From Verrucomicrobia bacterium S94 (GTDB lineage: Bacteria; Verrucomicrobiota; Kiritimatiellia; Kiritimatiellales; Pontiellaceae), in contig CP036201.1 of assembly GCA_004299845.1 (NCBI GenBank), positions 1,116,001-1,180,000 of the forward strand: 64,000 nucleotides of DNA, in the 5' to 3' direction. Below are positions 25,695-37,391 of the stretch, one piece after another. Below the pieces are notes generated by a model that was given only the letters and a program-made list of their open reading frames with translations, was not told the origin of the DNA and did not search any database. Each line of letters begins with the position of its first letter. The stretch's first letter is position 1. Made by a program: the position numbers and the translations under genes.

Positions 25695-27557
25695 ATGATG
25701 ATGAAGAAGACGTTGACGGCAGTGACGGCGATGGCCGTGGTGGTTCCATTGCTCAGTGGAGCTGAAACAGAGCGGGTTGAGGTTAAGCTTGATCCGGGGA
25801 AAGTCCGGAATATCGGAGGTGTATCGGTTTTTGACCGGAATCAGTTTATTACGATTCACGAAGGGTTCGGCTCGACGGACCTTGAAGATGCCGATCTGAA
25901 ATACATTGAAGAGGTGCTGGAAGCCAATTACGGCCGTGACGGCGGTCTGATCTCGTGGATGGCGGAGGATCTTCCGGCTGATCCGGATAATCCGGATATG
26001 CCGGATGTAAGCCGGCTCAAGGCTTTGTTTAAAAAGAAATTCCGCGATGAATATGCCGGGCGGAGGATGAATCCCTCAAATATGGAGAAGGTGATTCTGT
26101 GCACTCACCCGGAAATCATGCACGGGCATGCAGGCAATACCTCGACACCGTGGGGACCGAAAACGCCGGAAGCGACGGCGGAATTCACTGCTCAGTTTCT
26201 GAAACACGCCTTTTCCGATGCCGAACGGCCGAAGATTCTTGAGGTGTATAATGAACCTTTTGTGAAAGCTAAAAAAATTCCATGTACTATTGAAGAGATG
26301 TGTGAACAGCACAATGTAGTGGCCCGCCGGGTGAAAGAACTGAATCCGGATGTGATGGTCGGCGGCTATTCGGCGGCCTGGGTGGAGGTTGAGAGCCGGA
26401 ATTTTGACCACTGGAACGGCTGGCAGAAAACATTTATGGATATTGCCGGGGAAAACATGGATTTCTGGTCATATCATATTTATGACGGGGTCAATGTGCA
26501 GGGCACTCCCCGCAATCGGACGGGCAGCAATTCCGAGGCGATCATGGATCTGATCGATACCTACAGCCACATAAAGTTCGGTGTGGCCAAACCGATTATG
26601 ATTACTGAGTACGGCAAGATTCCGGAAGGGAATATGAATACCATGCCCTACAGCGCGGAGCGGTCGGCCGGTATGCTCTATTCGGCGATGGGGCAGCTGA
26701 TGACCTATATGGATCATCCGGACCGTCTTATGCGCACCATTCCGTTTTTTCTGGGTAAAGCCACCTGGACCTACGATATGACGGAGAATCCGGTGCCCGG
26801 CGAGGCCAACCCGTTTCTGCTTTGGCGCAGATTGGCCGATGGTTCATTTGCGGAAACCGATTTGACGCTGTTCTACTATTTTTGGAAAGGGGTCAACGGG
26901 GAATGGCGCCAGAGCAGTTCCTCCAATCCGGATGTGCGGGTGCATATGCTGGCCGACGGCAATCGGCTGAATGTTATTCTTATGAATCTGGACGAAGATT
27001 CGAAACAGGTCGGTCTTTCGGGGTTGAGCGGTCTGATTCCGGAACGTGTCATGATCCGTTCGCTGACGACCAACTGTGAACGGCCGATTCTCGGCGAGCA
27101 TCCTGTAAGTGCCATTCCTTCGAGCCTCGATATGGAAGAGGGTGATGTGGTGATGCTGATGATTGATCTGAAGGAGCCGCTTCGGACAAATGGTCAGGTT
27201 CGCGAACATCGTGTTTATGCAACAGATTATCTGCAGGATATAGAAGCCGGAAAGAAGGTCAGGTTTACATTCCGGGATGTTCCGACCGGAAAAGGAACGG
27301 CCGTACTGCGTCTTTCGCCGGGACGGGAGCTGGGAAAACAGCCGCTGCCTTCGACCATTTCGCTGAATGGAACAGAACTGGAAATTCCGACCAACTGGGC
27401 GGGGGATGATCAGGAGGGGCGGGCCAACTTTTTCGGTATGGTTGAGTTCCGTGTGCCGATGGAGGCCCTGAAGAAAACCAGTGTGCTGGAAATGATCTAT
27501 CCGGATACCGGCGGGAAAGTGGCCTGTGCGGTTCTGCAGGTGAATTTGAATAACTGA
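25695..27557 (+). CDS. GH86 beta-agarase / beta-porphyranase, secreted (paralog of 10113 gene)
   Basis: The protein has 620 residues with signal peptide ([20 protein letters not shown]). It repeats the GH86 features of the paralog at 10113: [20 protein letters not shown], acid/base Glu187 in [18 protein letters not shown], nucleophile Glu305 in IMITEYGK, and the same C-terminal sandwich domains (TNWAGDD). The two genes are alike throughout, so this is a duplication with probable fine-tuned specificity. It heads a tight operon with a beta-propeller, GH2, GH50 and a sugar transporter; gaps are 24, 13, -1 and 2 bases. A palindromic operator candidate lies 143 bases upstream. It probably makes the oligosaccharides that the rest of the operon consumes (inference). 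Confidence 0.92.
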   Translation: MMMKKTLTAVTAMAVVVPLLSGAETERVEVKLDPGKVRNIGGVSVFDRNQFITIHEGFGSTDLEDADLKYIEEVLEANYGRDGGLISWMAEDLPADPDNPDMPDVSRLKALFKKKFRDEYAGRRMNPSNMEKVILCTHPEIMHGHAGNTSTPWGPKTPEATAEFTAQFLKHAFSDAERPKILEVYNEPFVKAKKIPCTIEEMCEQHNVVARRVKELNPDVMVGGYSAAWVEVESRNFDHWNGWQKTFMDIAGENMDFWSYHIYDGVNVQGTPRNRTGSNSEAIMDLIDTYSHIKFGVAKPIMITEYGKIPEGNMNTMPYSAERSAGMLYSAMGQLMTYMDHPDRLMRTIPFFLGKATWTYDMTENPVPGEANPFLLWRRLADGSFAETDLTLFYYFWKGVNGEWRQSSSSNPDVRVHMLADGNRLNVILMNLDEDSKQVGLSGLSGLIPERVMIRSLTTNCERPILGEHPVSAIPSSLDMEEGDVVMLMIDLKEPLRTNGQVREHRVYATDYLQDIEAGKKVRFTFRDVPTGKGTAVLRLSPGRELGKQPLPSTISLNGTELEIPTNWAGDDQEGRANFFGMVEFRVPMEALKKTSVLEMIYPDTGGKVACAVLQVNLNN

Positions 27558-27581
27558 TATTGAAATTACGGGAAACAGAAA

Positions 27582-28592
27582 ATGGAAGAGAAAGAGAAAA
27601 CACGTCCGGAAGTGGTATCGGATTTCTGCAGGCGTCTCAGCGCCGGTGGCCGTATTCTTGAAGACCCTGATTATAATATCTGGGGCTGTGCTCCGATATA
27701 CGGTCCGGATGGAAAAGTGCATGTTTTTTATTCACGTTGGAAAAATGATGCCGGGCACGAAGGGTGGCTTACGGTCAGTGAAATTGCACATGCTGTGGCC
27801 GATGAGCCGGCCGGGTCGTATACAACAGTGGATGTAGCGCTGACCGGCCGCGGCGGCGAGTGGTGGGATTCCATGACGATTCACAATCCGACCATCCATA
27901 AAGTCGGTAATAAATATGCGTTGTTCTACATGGGAAATTCCGACGGTACGGTAATGACTAAACGTGTGGGGGTGGCGACCTCCGATTCACTGTATGGTCC
28001 CTGGAAGCGTTGCGACGAGCCGCTGATTCTGCCTTCGGAGGATCCTCAGGCCTGGAACTCGGTATGTACGTCCAATCCTGCATTTCTTCAGCATCCGAAC
28101 GGGGAATTCTGGCTCTATTATAAATCCTGGCGTGTTGCCGACTGGCAGCGGGATCTGGATACCGGCGACTGGCGTAATTCCAATCGTCAGTACGGTCTGG
28201 CGGTTTCTAAAAATCTGGAAGGTCCGTATGTGAAGCAGGGGGAGGATGCTCTGATTAATCTTCGGGAAAAGGTTCAGGATGCGCAGAGTGAGGATGCCTA
28301 TATCTGGCATGAAGACGGGACGTTCAGAATGATTATGCGGGATATGGGATTCTGGAATCATGAATACGGATTGCTTTTTGAATCTGACGACGGACTGAAG
28401 TGGGGTGATCCTCAGATTGCGTACTGGGATGCCTTCCGTTATTTCGACGAACCGGGCACCGGCGCCTGGGGTGAAGGTCGGTTTGAACGACCGCAGCTGC
28501 TGATGAAAGACGGCCGGCCGGAATATCTTTTCGGGGCTTATCGTGGCGGAAAATACGGTACCTCTACCGGGGTTGTGCTGAAACTGAATTAA
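27582..28592 (+). CDS. Cytoplasmic five-bladed beta-propeller, GH43/GH117-like fold
   Basis: The protein has 336 residues and no signal peptide ([20 protein letters not shown]). Five repeats with blade-start signatures are visible: [77 protein letters not shown] and [20 protein letters not shown]. This is the fold of GH32/43/62/68/117 enzymes, with acidic residues at blade starts (Asp27, Glu/Asp near SEDAY, Glu in FERPQ) that could form the active site. It does not match GH117 neoagarobiose hydrolases closely enough to name it. It lies between GH86 and GH2 in an agar-type operon that otherwise lacks the alpha-1,3-anhydro-L-galactosidase step, which makes it the leading candidate for that activity (inference). 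Confidence 0.75.
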   Translation: MEEKEKTRPEVVSDFCRRLSAGGRILEDPDYNIWGCAPIYGPDGKVHVFYSRWKNDAGHEGWLTVSEIAHAVADEPAGSYTTVDVALTGRGGEWWDSMTIHNPTIHKVGNKYALFYMGNSDGTVMTKRVGVATSDSLYGPWKRCDEPLILPSEDPQAWNSVCTSNPAFLQHPNGEFWLYYKSWRVADWQRDLDTGDWRNSNRQYGLAVSKNLEGPYVKQGEDALINLREKVQDAQSEDAYIWHEDGTFRMIMRDMGFWNHEYGLLFESDDGLKWGDPQIAYWDAFRYFDEPGTGAWGEGRFERPQLLMKDGRPEYLFGAYRGGKYGTSTGVVLKLN

Positions 28593-28605
28593 CCGGAACA
28601 TATTT

Positions 28606-30959
28606 ATGAACTGTAGAAAAATCGTTTCATTGAACGGCGATTGGAAATTTATTAAAGAGGATATTTCCGGAGCGGAGGCGGCGGCTTTTGATGATGCTTC
28701 GTGGCGTACTGTGAAAGTGCCGCATGACTGGAGTGTTGAGGAGTCGTTTTCGGAAAAATGGGAAGGCGCAACCGGTTATCTCCCGGGCGGTATCGGCTGG
28801 TACCGTAAAACATTCCAGGCTCTGGACAGGGAGGTGACCTATCTCCATTTTGATGGGATCTATAACAATGCGACGGTGTATCTTAACGGAGAGAAGCTGG
28901 GCGACCACCCGTATGGTTATTCGCCGTTTTATTATGATATTTCCGATAAGGTGAAAAGCGGTGGAAACGTGCTTGCTGTTCGGGTTGATCATTCGCGTTA
29001 TTGTGACAGTCGCTGGTATACCGGTTCAGGCATTTATCGCAGTGCCGAACTGATCGGCACCTCCGGAACGCATATTCCGGTTTGGGGCACCTTCATCACT
29101 ACGCCCGAAGTGCTGGAGGATCGGGCAACGGTCCGGGTGCAGGTGGAGATTTGTGAACCGGTCGGGGCTGTGCTGACTACGGCCATTCTGGATCCTGATG
29201 GCGAGCGTGTGGCGGAAGTTTCTGCGCAGGCGGAGGCGAGCACCATTCAGACGTTGGAAATTTCCAATCCCCGTAAATGGGATGTTGAATGTCCCAATCT
29301 TTATACGGCGGTAACAACGGTTTCCAGAGATGGAAAAGAAGTCGATGAAACCACTACGCTATTCGGTATCCGTTCTATCCGGTTTGATGCGGATGAAGGA
29401 TTTTTTCTGAATGGAAAGAATATGAAGATCAAAGGCGTATGCCTGCATCACGATGGAGGGTGCGTGGGTGCCGCTGTGCCGAAGGATGTCTGGCGGCGGC
29501 GTTTTGAAACACTGAAACGGGGGGATGTAATGCGATTCGAATTGCGCATAATCCGGGCTCCAGTGAATTCCTTGATCTCTGCGATGAAATGGGTTTTCTG
29601 GTACAGGATGAATTTTTTGATGAATGGGATAATCCCAAGGATAAACGCCGGAATCAGAATGAGCAGCATGATGATTATATCTCCAGAGGATACTGCGAGC
29701 ATTTTCAGCAATGGGCGGAAACGGACCTGAAAGCGGTCATTCGTGCGCATCGGAATCATCCTTCCATATTCCAGTGGAGTATCGGTAATGAAATTGAGTG
29801 GACCTATCCGCGCAATGCCGAGGCCACCGGTTTCTTCAATATGGGTTGGGAAGGGAATTATTTCTGGGAGCTTCCTCCGAATTCCATTGAAGAGATAAAA
29901 CGGTTGCTGAACGAGTTGCCGCGCGGTGAATATGATGTCGGCGAAACCGCTCAGAAACTGGCGAAATGGACCCGGGAGATGGATACGAGCCGCCCGGTCA
30001 TTGCCAACTGTATTCTTCCTTCGTCCAGTTATGAATCGGGCTATGCCGATGCGCTGGACGTGATCGGTTTCAGTTATCGCCGCGTCATGTATGATTACGG
30101 GCATGAGCATTATCCGGATCTTCCATTGATGGGGACGGAAAACCTGGGTCAGTGGCATGAGTGGAAGGCGATTGAAGAGCGTCCGTTTGTTCCCGGCACC
30201 TTTCTTTGGACCGGCATCGACTATATGGGTGAAGTAAACGGACAGTGGCCCAAAAATACGCTGGATTCCGGTCTGCTGGATCGTGCGGGTTTTGAGAAGG
30301 GCTCTTTTCATATGATGAAGACGCTGTGGTGTGATGAGCCGCATGTGCATCTGACTACCCAGACACTGGAAAAGTCGCCGTATGTTTTTGATGCGTCGAC
30401 CGGATTCATCGGTGAAGAGGATTCCGAGGCCTGGAAGCAGAAACTCTGGATCTGGCATGATGTGAATACCCATTGGAATTATACCGAGGGTGAAATGATC
30501 GCCGTTGAGGTGTATTCCAACTGTGAATCGGTGGAACTGTTTCTTAACGGGGAGTCGATGGGTAAAAAGAAGCTGTCTGATTTTGAAGATCATATCTACA
30601 AATGGGCGGTTCCGTATAAGCCGGGCAAACTCGAAGCGTGTGCGGAGGGGGCATCGGATCAGCTGGAGACCGCGGGTGTTCCTGCCGCGGTTCAGCTTTG
30701 TGCCGATGGAATGCATGTGATTGCCCAGCTGGTTGATGAGTCGGGGGTACCGGTGAAATCCGAGGAACGGGAGATTTCGTTTGTTGTTGAAGGCGGCAGG
30801 ATGCTCGGTGTGGATAATGGTTCGCCGTTCAGTATACAGGATTATCAGTCGGACCGTATAACCACCGCGAAAGGACGCTGTCTGCTGGTGGTGGAGAGGG
30901 GTTGTAAAGTTTCGGCGGCCGCAGATGGGCTCGCCGGGGCGGCTGTGGAGATGGAGTAA
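28606..30959 (+). CDS. GH2 beta-galactosidase, reading frame broken by one base
   Basis: The N-terminal part (28606-about 29520) has the GH2 sugar-binding domain ([49 protein letters not shown]) and the immunoglobulin-like domain. The C-terminal part (to 30959) has the barrel: acid/base Glu in WSIGNEIEW (bases 29790-29792) and nucleophile Glu in MGTENLG (30138-30140), then late domains. The frame changes at a run of six G (29519-29524); a seventh G restores the text [16 protein letters not shown]. This is either a sequence error or a recent mutation; everything else is intact. There is no signal peptide, so the enzyme is cytoplasmic and would remove galactose from imported oligosaccharides. 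Its stop overlaps the GH50 start (TAATG). Confidence 0.85.
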
Positions 30960-33079
30960 TGTCGATCTCTTTTAAGGATGCCCGCCGGAAGCGGACCGGT
31001 CTAACGCATCTCCGCCGGCTTGGGGGCTTTGTGTCCGGCCTGATGATTGTGTCGGTGTATGCAGCGTCTATGGAGCTGGTATCGTTCAATGAAGGTGCAG
31101 GGCTTTCATCGATAGAGTTTACGGATACCGCGGTTTCAAATCGGTATGGAGATACACTCGAAATTTATACCGGCGGAAACGATGAATGGCCGAGCGTAAC
31201 GTTCAGGGCGGAGAACGGACCCTGGAACCTTACGGGGTATTCCACGGTTAAAGCCGATTTTACAAATCTGGGAAGTGCACCGATCTATCTGGGAATCCGG
31301 CTGGACAGTGCATCGGCATCGGAAATCGAAACGCCTCAGTATGCACAGGGGTTTGAGCGGCTGGAGCCCGCAGAAACACGGACCATCAGTGTTCGGCTGA
31401 GTACGGAGGACTGGGTGTTTTCCAAGCCGCTGGAACTGGTGGGGATGCGCCGTCCGCCGGGCGTTGAGCTGATGGATCTGGTGAATATCGAGCGGATTCA
31501 GATTTTTGCCGGACATGTTCATGAACCTTCGTGGTTTGCGGTATCCAATATCCGGGCAGAAGGTGCGGTGAAGCGGGTGGATCCGGATGGATATCTGCCT
31601 TTTGTTGATACTTACGGGCAGTACAGGCATCGTGACTGGGAAGATAAAATCCGGTCGGATGCCGATTTTGAACAGCGCCGGCGTGCGGAGGAAAAGGATC
31701 TGGAAGCTCATCCCGGGCGTTCAGACCTCGGAATGTTCGGGGGGTGGAAAAACGGGCCGCAGCTGGAGGGTACCGGTTTTTTCCGGGTGGAAAAAGTAGA
31801 TGGAAAATGGTGGCTGGTGGATCCCGAAGGCTATCTTTTCTGGTCGACCGGTCCGACGTGTATGAATCCGGATTTCGGCTATACCGGTACTGAATTCCGA
31901 GAGGCGTATTTTGAAAGCCTTCCGGCAGGCGGGGAATTCGAATCGTTCTACCAGGACTGCACCTGGGCGCCACACGGTTTTTATAAGGATAAAATTCCGT
32001 TTAAAATCCTGCAGTTTTATAAACTGAATCTGTATCGGAAATACGGCGAAGACTGGATGGCGCAGTTTATCGATCTCGCGCATCGGCGACTGAAAAGCTG
32101 GAATATGAACACGGTGGCCAACTGGGCGCTTCCGGAAGTGTACCGGGTACAGCGTACGGCCTATGTGGCGAATTTTTTCATACGCGGCAATCGGGAGCTG
32201 GACGGCTCCCGCGGGTACTGGGGAAAGTTTCATGATGTGTTTGATCCTTCATTCCGTGCGGTGATTCAGTCCAATCTGGCTGTTTTGGCTGAAGAAGCGG
32301 CAGATCCGTGGTGTATCGGATTTTATGTGGATAATGAACTTTCCTGGGGCTATGACGGGATGTCGCTGGCCATTGAAACCCTTTCCTGTCCGGCGGATCA
32401 GCCGGCGAAACAGGAATTTATCGCGGATCTGAAGCGCAAATATGGACGTATTGAACAGCTTAATCTTGCCTGGGGAACGGCCTATACATCCTGGACGGCT
32501 TTGCAGGAATCGACGGAAGCGCCGGATCCGGTACGGGCCGGGGAGGATTTGAGGCGGTTTTATGCGAAGACGGCGGAGACCTATTTCAGAACGATTCGGG
32601 AGGAGCTCAGAAAAGCGGCGCCCAACCATCTTTATCTCGGATGTCGTTTTGCATGGGTGAATGATACCGTTGCGGTTGCGGCTTCCCGGTATTGCGATGT
32701 CGTCAGTTATAATAAGTATGAGCACAGTATCCGCAGTATGCGACTGCCGCACTTTATCGACCGTCCGATGATGATTGGTGAATACCATTTCGGGTCTACT
32801 GAACGGGGGCATTTTCATCCCGGCCTGAAAGAAGCGGATACGCATGCGGGCCGTGCGGAAAAATTTAAAGATTATGTGTACAGCGCACTCGATAATCCGC
32901 AGATGGTCGGTGTTCACTGGTTCCAGTATGTGGATGAGCATATCGCCGGGCGCGCGGATGGGGAAAACTATAACGTTGGGCTCGTGGATATCTGCGATAC
33001 TCCGTATGTTGAAATGGTAGAAGCCATGCGGGAGGTCGGAGCCGGTATGTATGAGTATAGAAAAGGGAAAAGAGATTAA
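30959..33079 (+). CDS. GH50 beta-agarase, secreted (paralog of 11966 gene)
   Basis: The protein has 706 residues; a signal peptide follows a basic N-terminus ([16 protein letters not shown]). It has the GH50 plan: N-terminal carbohydrate-binding-like domain, linker with [20 protein letters not shown], and barrel with acid/base Glu460 in VDNELSWG and nucleophile Glu608 in [12 protein letters not shown]. It is clearly related to the GH50 gene at 11966, which is also preceded by a GH86 gene, so a GH86-GH50 block exists twice in the window. Translation is coupled to the GH2 gene by TAATG. It likely releases neoagaro-disaccharides or tetrasaccharides for the downstream transporter. Confidence 0.92.
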   Translation: MSISFKDARRKRTGLTHLRRLGGFVSGLMIVSVYAASMELVSFNEGAGLSSIEFTDTAVSNRYGDTLEIYTGGNDEWPSVTFRAENGPWNLTGYSTVKADFTNLGSAPIYLGIRLDSASASEIETPQYAQGFERLEPAETRTISVRLSTEDWVFSKPLELVGMRRPPGVELMDLVNIERIQIFAGHVHEPSWFAVSNIRAEGAVKRVDPDGYLPFVDTYGQYRHRDWEDKIRSDADFEQRRRAEEKDLEAHPGRSDLGMFGGWKNGPQLEGTGFFRVEKVDGKWWLVDPEGYLFWSTGPTCMNPDFGYTGTEFREAYFESLPAGGEFESFYQDCTWAPHGFYKDKIPFKILQFYKLNLYRKYGEDWMAQFIDLAHRRLKSWNMNTVANWALPEVYRVQRTAYVANFFIRGNRELDGSRGYWGKFHDVFDPSFRAVIQSNLAVLAEEAADPWCIGFYVDNELSWGYDGMSLAIETLSCPADQPAKQEFIADLKRKYGRIEQLNLAWGTAYTSWTALQESTEAPDPVRAGEDLRRFYAKTAETYFRTIREELRKAAPNHLYLGCRFAWVNDTVAVAASRYCDVVSYNKYEHSIRSMRLPHFIDRPMMIGEYHFGSTERGHFHPGLKEADTHAGRAEKFKDYVYSALDNPQMVGVHWFQYVDEHIAGRADGENYNVGLVDICDTPYVEMVEAMREVGAGMYEYRKGKRD

Positions 33080-33081
33080 TC

Positions 33082-34671
33082 ATGTCTGAAAAAAATAAGC
33101 ACGAGAATGAAGAACAGCCGCAAATCAAGCCGGAGGATAAAATCCCGCTGCTTCAAAAGATAGCCTATTCCATGGGGGTGGTTTCTGATCACTATGCGAA
33201 TGTCTGTCTTGCCTGGATTTTTCTGACGCCTTTTTTCGTCGATTTTCTGGGGCTGGGAGCAACGGTGGTGGGTCTGGCTTTGGGGGCGGCCCGTTGCTGG
33301 GATGCCTTTACGGATCCGCTTGTCGGACGGATTTCCGACCGGACCAAAAGCCGGTTCGGTCGGCGGAAACCGTATATTTTTGTCGGGGCTATTCTGACGG
33401 GACTGATGTTTCCGCTGATCTGGCTGGTCCCTGAGAGCTGGTCAACGGCGGCGATTACTGCATATCTTTTTGTGGCGCTGATGATTTTCTTCTCCGTCTA
33501 CTCCATTTTTTCAGTGCCTTACGAAGCTTTGGGGGCGGAGCTGACGCCGGATTACAGTGAACGTAGCTGGATTTTTATTGTCCGGAAATATGTCCAGGAG
33601 CTTTTCAACCTCGGCATTGTCTGGGTGTTTCCGCTGGCGATGTGGCTGGGTAAACGGGTCGGCGGAGAGATTAACGGGGTGCGTTCCATCAGCTGGGTTA
33701 TCGGCGGAGTGATTATTGTGGCGGGGATTCTTCCGGCTATCTTCAATAAGGAACGGTATAAAGATATTGCGACAAAAGAAGGCTCCGGAAGTTTTAAAGA
33801 AGGTCTTACGGCACTCATCAGAAACAAGCCGCTGCTGATTGTGATCGGTGTGATTGCAACCTATCTTTTTGCCATTATGGCAACAGCCAATCTGGCCTAT
33901 TTTGTGAATGTCTACTACATCTATGAGGGTGATGTGGTGAAAGGTGCCGCACTTGGCGGTATTGACGGAACACTGCGTCTCGGTTTTGCACTGACCACGG
34001 CCTGGGTCATCGGACTGATTGGAAACCGGGTGGATAAACACAAAATTATGCTCGCATCCTGTGCCATCCTGCTGGTGGCTTTTGTCGGAATGTATTTTAC
34101 CACAATTACCGGCCGTCCTTGGCTTGCGCTTTCAATGAAGCCGCTGGTAGCCATCGGTGAATGCGGTTTCTGGGTGCTGATTCTTTCGATGCGGGCCGAT
34201 GTCTGTGACTGGGATGAATATAAAACCGGCACGCGCAGTGAAGGGCTGATTGCCGCTATTGCGAACTGGTGCAATAAAATCGCCATGACGTTGGCGATTG
34301 TCATTTCCGGTTGGAATCTGGAGCATATTGTTAAGTTTGACAGTAAACTGGACGAAGCCGTTAAAACCGAAATCGTTGCTCAGGCGGAAGCGGAATACGC
34401 GGAAATGACGGAAGCGGAAAAGCTTGAAGCCGGCGGAGGCGAAAAACCGATTTCGCTTGAAGTATATACGGATATACTTGAACGTAAGAAAGTGATGGAA
34501 AACCTGGAACCGGGAACCATGAAACGGCTGCGTATATTCTACTCGCTGCCGCAGGCCGGAGCATTGATTCTGTGTCTGATCATGCTGAGCCGTTATCCGC
34601 TCACCCGGAAAAAGATGGAGGAGATTCGAGCGGAGCTCGAAGCGCGGCGCGGTGTGGCCGCTGTCGAATAA
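33082..34671 (+). CDS. GPH-family sugar:cation symporter (MFS, MelB-like)
   Basis: The protein has 529 residues with about twelve membrane segments. It carries the GPH signature after helix 2: [20 protein letters not shown] followed by RRKPYI (residues 74-98), where the Asp residues serve cation and sugar binding in MelB. A charged loop ([20 protein letters not shown]) near residue 430 is larger than in MelB. GPH carriers bring in disaccharides and oligosaccharides with Na+ or H+. As the last gene of the GH86-propeller-GH2-GH50 operon, two bases after GH50, it is the obvious uptake route for galactan oligosaccharides in a locus without SusC/SusD. A terminator follows. Confidence 0.93.
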   Translation: MSEKNKHENEEQPQIKPEDKIPLLQKIAYSMGVVSDHYANVCLAWIFLTPFFVDFLGLGATVVGLALGAARCWDAFTDPLVGRISDRTKSRFGRRKPYIFVGAILTGLMFPLIWLVPESWSTAAITAYLFVALMIFFSVYSIFSVPYEALGAELTPDYSERSWIFIVRKYVQELFNLGIVWVFPLAMWLGKRVGGEINGVRSISWVIGGVIIVAGILPAIFNKERYKDIATKEGSGSFKEGLTALIRNKPLLIVIGVIATYLFAIMATANLAYFVNVYYIYEGDVVKGAALGGIDGTLRLGFALTTAWVIGLIGNRVDKHKIMLASCAILLVAFVGMYFTTITGRPWLALSMKPLVAIGECGFWVLILSMRADVCDWDEYKTGTRSEGLIAAIANWCNKIAMTLAIVISGWNLEHIVKFDSKLDEAVKTEIVAQAEAEYAEMTEAEKLEAGGGEKPISLEVYTDILERKKVMENLEPGTMKRLRIFYSLPQAGALILCLIMLSRYPLTRKKMEEIRAELEARRGVAAVE

Positions 34672-34695
34672 ATCCGGGATAAATCCTGCCGGTTT

Positions 34696-34750
34696 AAAGG
34701 GCGTGCCGATTGGGCTTTCCGGAAGGCTCATATCGGTTGCGCCCTTTTTT
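34696..34750 (+). terminator. Rho-independent terminator
   Basis: Long imperfect hairpin with outer stem AAAGGGCG / CGCCCTTT and inner pairing CCGAT / ATCGG, followed by TTTTTT. It ends the operon with the symporter. Confidence 0.8.
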
Positions 34751-34752
34751 AA

Positions 34753-34767
34753 TGAGATCATTAACAT
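34753..34767 (+). promoter_or_regulatory. Repeated 15-base motif TGAGATC-NN-TAACAT
   Basis: TGAGATCATTAACAT directly follows the terminator and lies 61 bases before the second GH29 gene. Flanking bases TTAATGA / TCATTAA make this copy palindromic. A similar tail (CATTTT, then CTGTCCTTTT) follows both this copy and the one at 38744. Confidence 0.5.
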
Positions 34768-34828
34768 TTTCTGTCCTTTTACATCTGTGCCCGGCGTTGA
34801 ATGCATAAGATGAGTGAGGAGCTGAAGC

Positions 34829-36748
34829 ATGAAAAGAGTACTGTTTGGGGTGATGGCTGCATCTGCGGGGTTGACGGTTGCCGCGGAATACAAAGCTGAA
34901 TGGTCGGATCTGAACCGCTATCCGCAGGCGGAATGGATCAGCAAGGCGAAGTTCGGGCTGTACTGGCATTGGAATTATAATTCGATTGCCGGTTTCAACG
35001 GCTGGTACGGACGGAATATGTATAACGGTCCGGACGGGTATGTTTTTAAATACCATAAGGAAAAACACGGAGATCCGGCAGCGTTCGGCTACAAGGATTT
35101 TGCGCCGTTGTTTACGGCTGAAAAATTCAGTGCAAAACAGTGGGTGGATGATGCCGAGCGGATTGGTGCGAAGTTTATTGTCGGTATGGCGGTACACCAC
35201 GACGGATTTGATCTGTATGATTCAAGCTATACCCCCTGGAATTCGGTGGATAAACCTCCGCATATCGATGTGATCGGTGAGCTGGCGAAAGAGGCCCGGA
35301 AAAAAGGGTTCAAATTCGGGGCAACGTCCCATCTGGCCTGGAACTGGACCTATTTCAGTTCTTTTATGTATCCGGACAAATATGACGCGAAGAAGGCACC
35401 GGAGCTTTACAATATTCATGATCCTGAAAAGGGACCGAGTGAAGCCTGGGTGAAGGAATGGTATGCGCGGACGACCGAGCTGATCGATAAATATAAACTT
35501 GATTTTCTCTGGTTTGATTTCGGAACGATGGACAAAGGGTTCAGTGATCAGTATACCGCAAAGCTTACCGCGCATTATTATAATAAATCGGTGGAGTGGG
35601 GAAAAACCGTGGCGCTGGCTACCAAGGTCGGTTTTGAAAACCGCAAGAGCCAGGTTCATGATGTGGAACACGGGAAATTCGGATACATCCGCTATCCGCA
35701 ATGGATGTCGGACAGTACCCTGAACAAAGGCTGGTTCTATATGGGTGCCGAAGAGGATCCTAAACAGATAACCGGCGAATTCTGGCTGTATCAGCTTATC
35801 GATATCGTCTCCAAAAACGGCACGTTACTGCTGAATATCGGCCCGAAGGCGGATGGCTCATGGAAAGAAGAGTGGAAGCAGGAGCTTTTCCGGATGGGGG
35901 ACTGGCTGAAACTGAACGGTGAAGCGGTGTACGGAACGAAACCGTGGCATCGCTACGGCGAAGGTCCGACGCATGACGGCGATGCGGAGCATTACAATCT
36001 CGGCCGGAACCTGACCAAAGACGATGTGCGGTTTACGCGTAAAGAGAACGCACTTTATGCCACGGTTTGCGGTTGGCGGGGTGAGCCGATCAACATTCGT
36101 TCGCTTGGCCGGAAAGAGCTGCCGGGACTTGAAATTTCAACCATTTCCATGCTGGGTTCTCCTGATCGGATAAAATGGGAACTGAAGGATGATGCTCTGA
36201 GCGTTTCCTTTCCTGAAAAACCGCCGTGCGAATATGCCTATGTTTTTAAGATCGAAGGCAAAGGACTGTTCCCGGAACGGGCTCCGGAATATCTGCCGGT
36301 TCATGTTGAGCCGCCGAAAGAAAAAGTTGCGGCACTGCGGATCAGTCTTCCGGGAGATCATCAGCAGCTTTCGGTTGCTGAGGTTGTGGCGGTCGGACGC
36401 TCAGACTGGGCTAAAATCAATCGGGTGCCGGAAGCTGAAATTACGATGTCTTCGTGCGAAACCGACCCCATGCTTGCGGCGGATCTGAATATGAACGGCC
36501 ATCCGAACATGCATTCCGTGGCCCGTTCTGAAACTGAAACCGATCCGTGGATGCTGGTGACCCTTCCTGAGCCGATGAATATTCTGGATCTGGAAATTCT
36601 CGGCGGTATGGAACATTGGGATGAATTTGCCAAAGAGGGGAAAATTGAAGCACTGGATGCCGCTGGAAAGGTGATTCATTCCTGGCGTGTGAAAGAATGC
36701 CTTGAAGAACAGAAGGCCGAGACGGAATATCTGGGATTGTCCGGCTGA
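34829..36748 (+). CDS. GH29 family alpha-L-fucosidase-like enzyme, secreted
   Basis: The protein has 639 residues with signal peptide (MKRVLFGVMAASAGLTVAA). The GH29 barrel begins at WISKAKFGLYWHWNYNSIAG, with AVHHDGFDLYDSSYTPWNSV and the expected nucleophile Asp230 in DFLWFDFGTMD; the late motif GTLLLNIGPKADGSW is present. It is longer than the GH29 at 2949 because of C-terminal domains, including a discoidin-like region (about 510-630, PWMLVTLPEPMNILDLEI). The HW-N pair in YWHWN replaces the common HWG, marking a distinct branch. In a galactan locus, action on alpha-L-galactose or its sulfate form is possible besides fucose (inference). The gene is monocistronic; next to it is a decayed regulator on the other strand. 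Confidence 0.88.
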   Translation: MKRVLFGVMAASAGLTVAAEYKAEWSDLNRYPQAEWISKAKFGLYWHWNYNSIAGFNGWYGRNMYNGPDGYVFKYHKEKHGDPAAFGYKDFAPLFTAEKFSAKQWVDDAERIGAKFIVGMAVHHDGFDLYDSSYTPWNSVDKPPHIDVIGELAKEARKKGFKFGATSHLAWNWTYFSSFMYPDKYDAKKAPELYNIHDPEKGPSEAWVKEWYARTTELIDKYKLDFLWFDFGTMDKGFSDQYTAKLTAHYYNKSVEWGKTVALATKVGFENRKSQVHDVEHGKFGYIRYPQWMSDSTLNKGWFYMGAEEDPKQITGEFWLYQLIDIVSKNGTLLLNIGPKADGSWKEEWKQELFRMGDWLKLNGEAVYGTKPWHRYGEGPTHDGDAEHYNLGRNLTKDDVRFTRKENALYATVCGWRGEPINIRSLGRKELPGLEISTISMLGSPDRIKWELKDDALSVSFPEKPPCEYAYVFKIEGKGLFPERAPEYLPVHVEPPKEKVAALRISLPGDHQQLSVAEVVAVGRSDWAKINRVPEAEITMSSCETDPMLAADLNMNGHPNMHSVARSETETDPWMLVTLPEPMNILDLEILGGMEHWDEFAKEGKIEALDAAGKVIHSWRVKECLEEQKAETEYLGLSG

Positions 36749-36749
36749 T

Positions 36750-37208
36750 CTAGGCTTGCAGCAGATGGGGAGCAGCGGGTGAATTTCGGGTGAATGCTTC
36801 AGCGGTTCCGGTCTGCATATCGCTCAGCTGTCGGGCTTTTCCTGTGTGACATTTTTTGATGGGAATGGCTCCCGGTCGCTCATACCAGGCATGGCTGGCC
36901 GGTACGACGAAGCGGTCGGTGCTGTGCACAATGACGATATTGGCAAACGAGTTGCCTTTTGCGGTTTCCTGATGGGGTACGTCGGCGGGCATGATGCAGA
37001 TTTCTCCTTCATTCAGCATGAAGGTTTCTTCGCCGCATCGAAAATGATTTTTACCGGATAGTTGAATGAAGATTTCCGGGAATGCATGGAGCAGGCTTTG
37101 GGGAGATGCACCATGGGGAATGTCTGGATGCTGAAAACAGTCGACAGAACTTCACGGGCCTCTTTTGTCAGAAGGGCCGGGGGTGTCGAATGTGCGCGTT
37201 GAAATCAT
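36750..37208 (-). pseudogene. AraC-type regulator remnant (cupin domain only)
   Basis: Read on the - strand from the ATG at 37208, the frame meets a TGA after 18 codons and then continues as HPDIPHGASPQSLLHAFPEI and FIQLSGKNHFRCGEETFMLN, leading into EGEICIMPADVPHQETAKGN. This is the N-terminal cupin domain of an AraC-family regulator. It ends at 36750 with no helix-turn-helix part left. A piece in another frame (LLTKEAREVLSTVFSIQTF) shows a further break at the N-terminus. The remnant stands beside a decayed Gfo/Idh/MocA gene, so a regulator-plus-oxidoreductase unit has been lost here. Confidence 0.7.
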
Positions 37209-37282
37209 GATGTAATAATAGTACTGAAACATAAAAAGGCAGCGGATTTATTTGCTGGCGAATGGAGTGGGATTTGGGGAAT

Positions 37283-37365
37283 CTGTCAGTTTTGAAAAAC
37301 CACCGAATACACTGACAGACATAGGGCAAGGAAACTTTTCCACGTATTCGGTGCCTTCCGTGGTT
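37283..37365. repeat. Intergenic inverted repeat
   Basis: Nested inverted repeats: CTGTCAGT / ACTGACAG (37283-37290, 37311-37318) and CACCGAATAC / GTATTCGGTG (37301-37310, 37344-37353), with AACCA / TGGTT outside. The wording (CCACG, CCGTGGTT, TTTCCACG) is like short intergenic repeats scattered through many environmental genomes. It is non-coding. Confidence 0.6.
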
Positions 37366-37391
37366 GGTCAGAATTCTTTAAGGGGATGAAC

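Noticed and set aside
27582-28592. Naming the propeller as GH117
   Set aside because: The fold and context fit, but characteristic GH117 sequence stretches were not recognised, so only the fold is claimed.
29519-29524. G run in the GH2 gene as a phase-variation switch
   Set aside because: Six G is short for a switch, and similar one-base losses at other G runs in the window make a sequence error the simpler explanation; kept only as an alternative.
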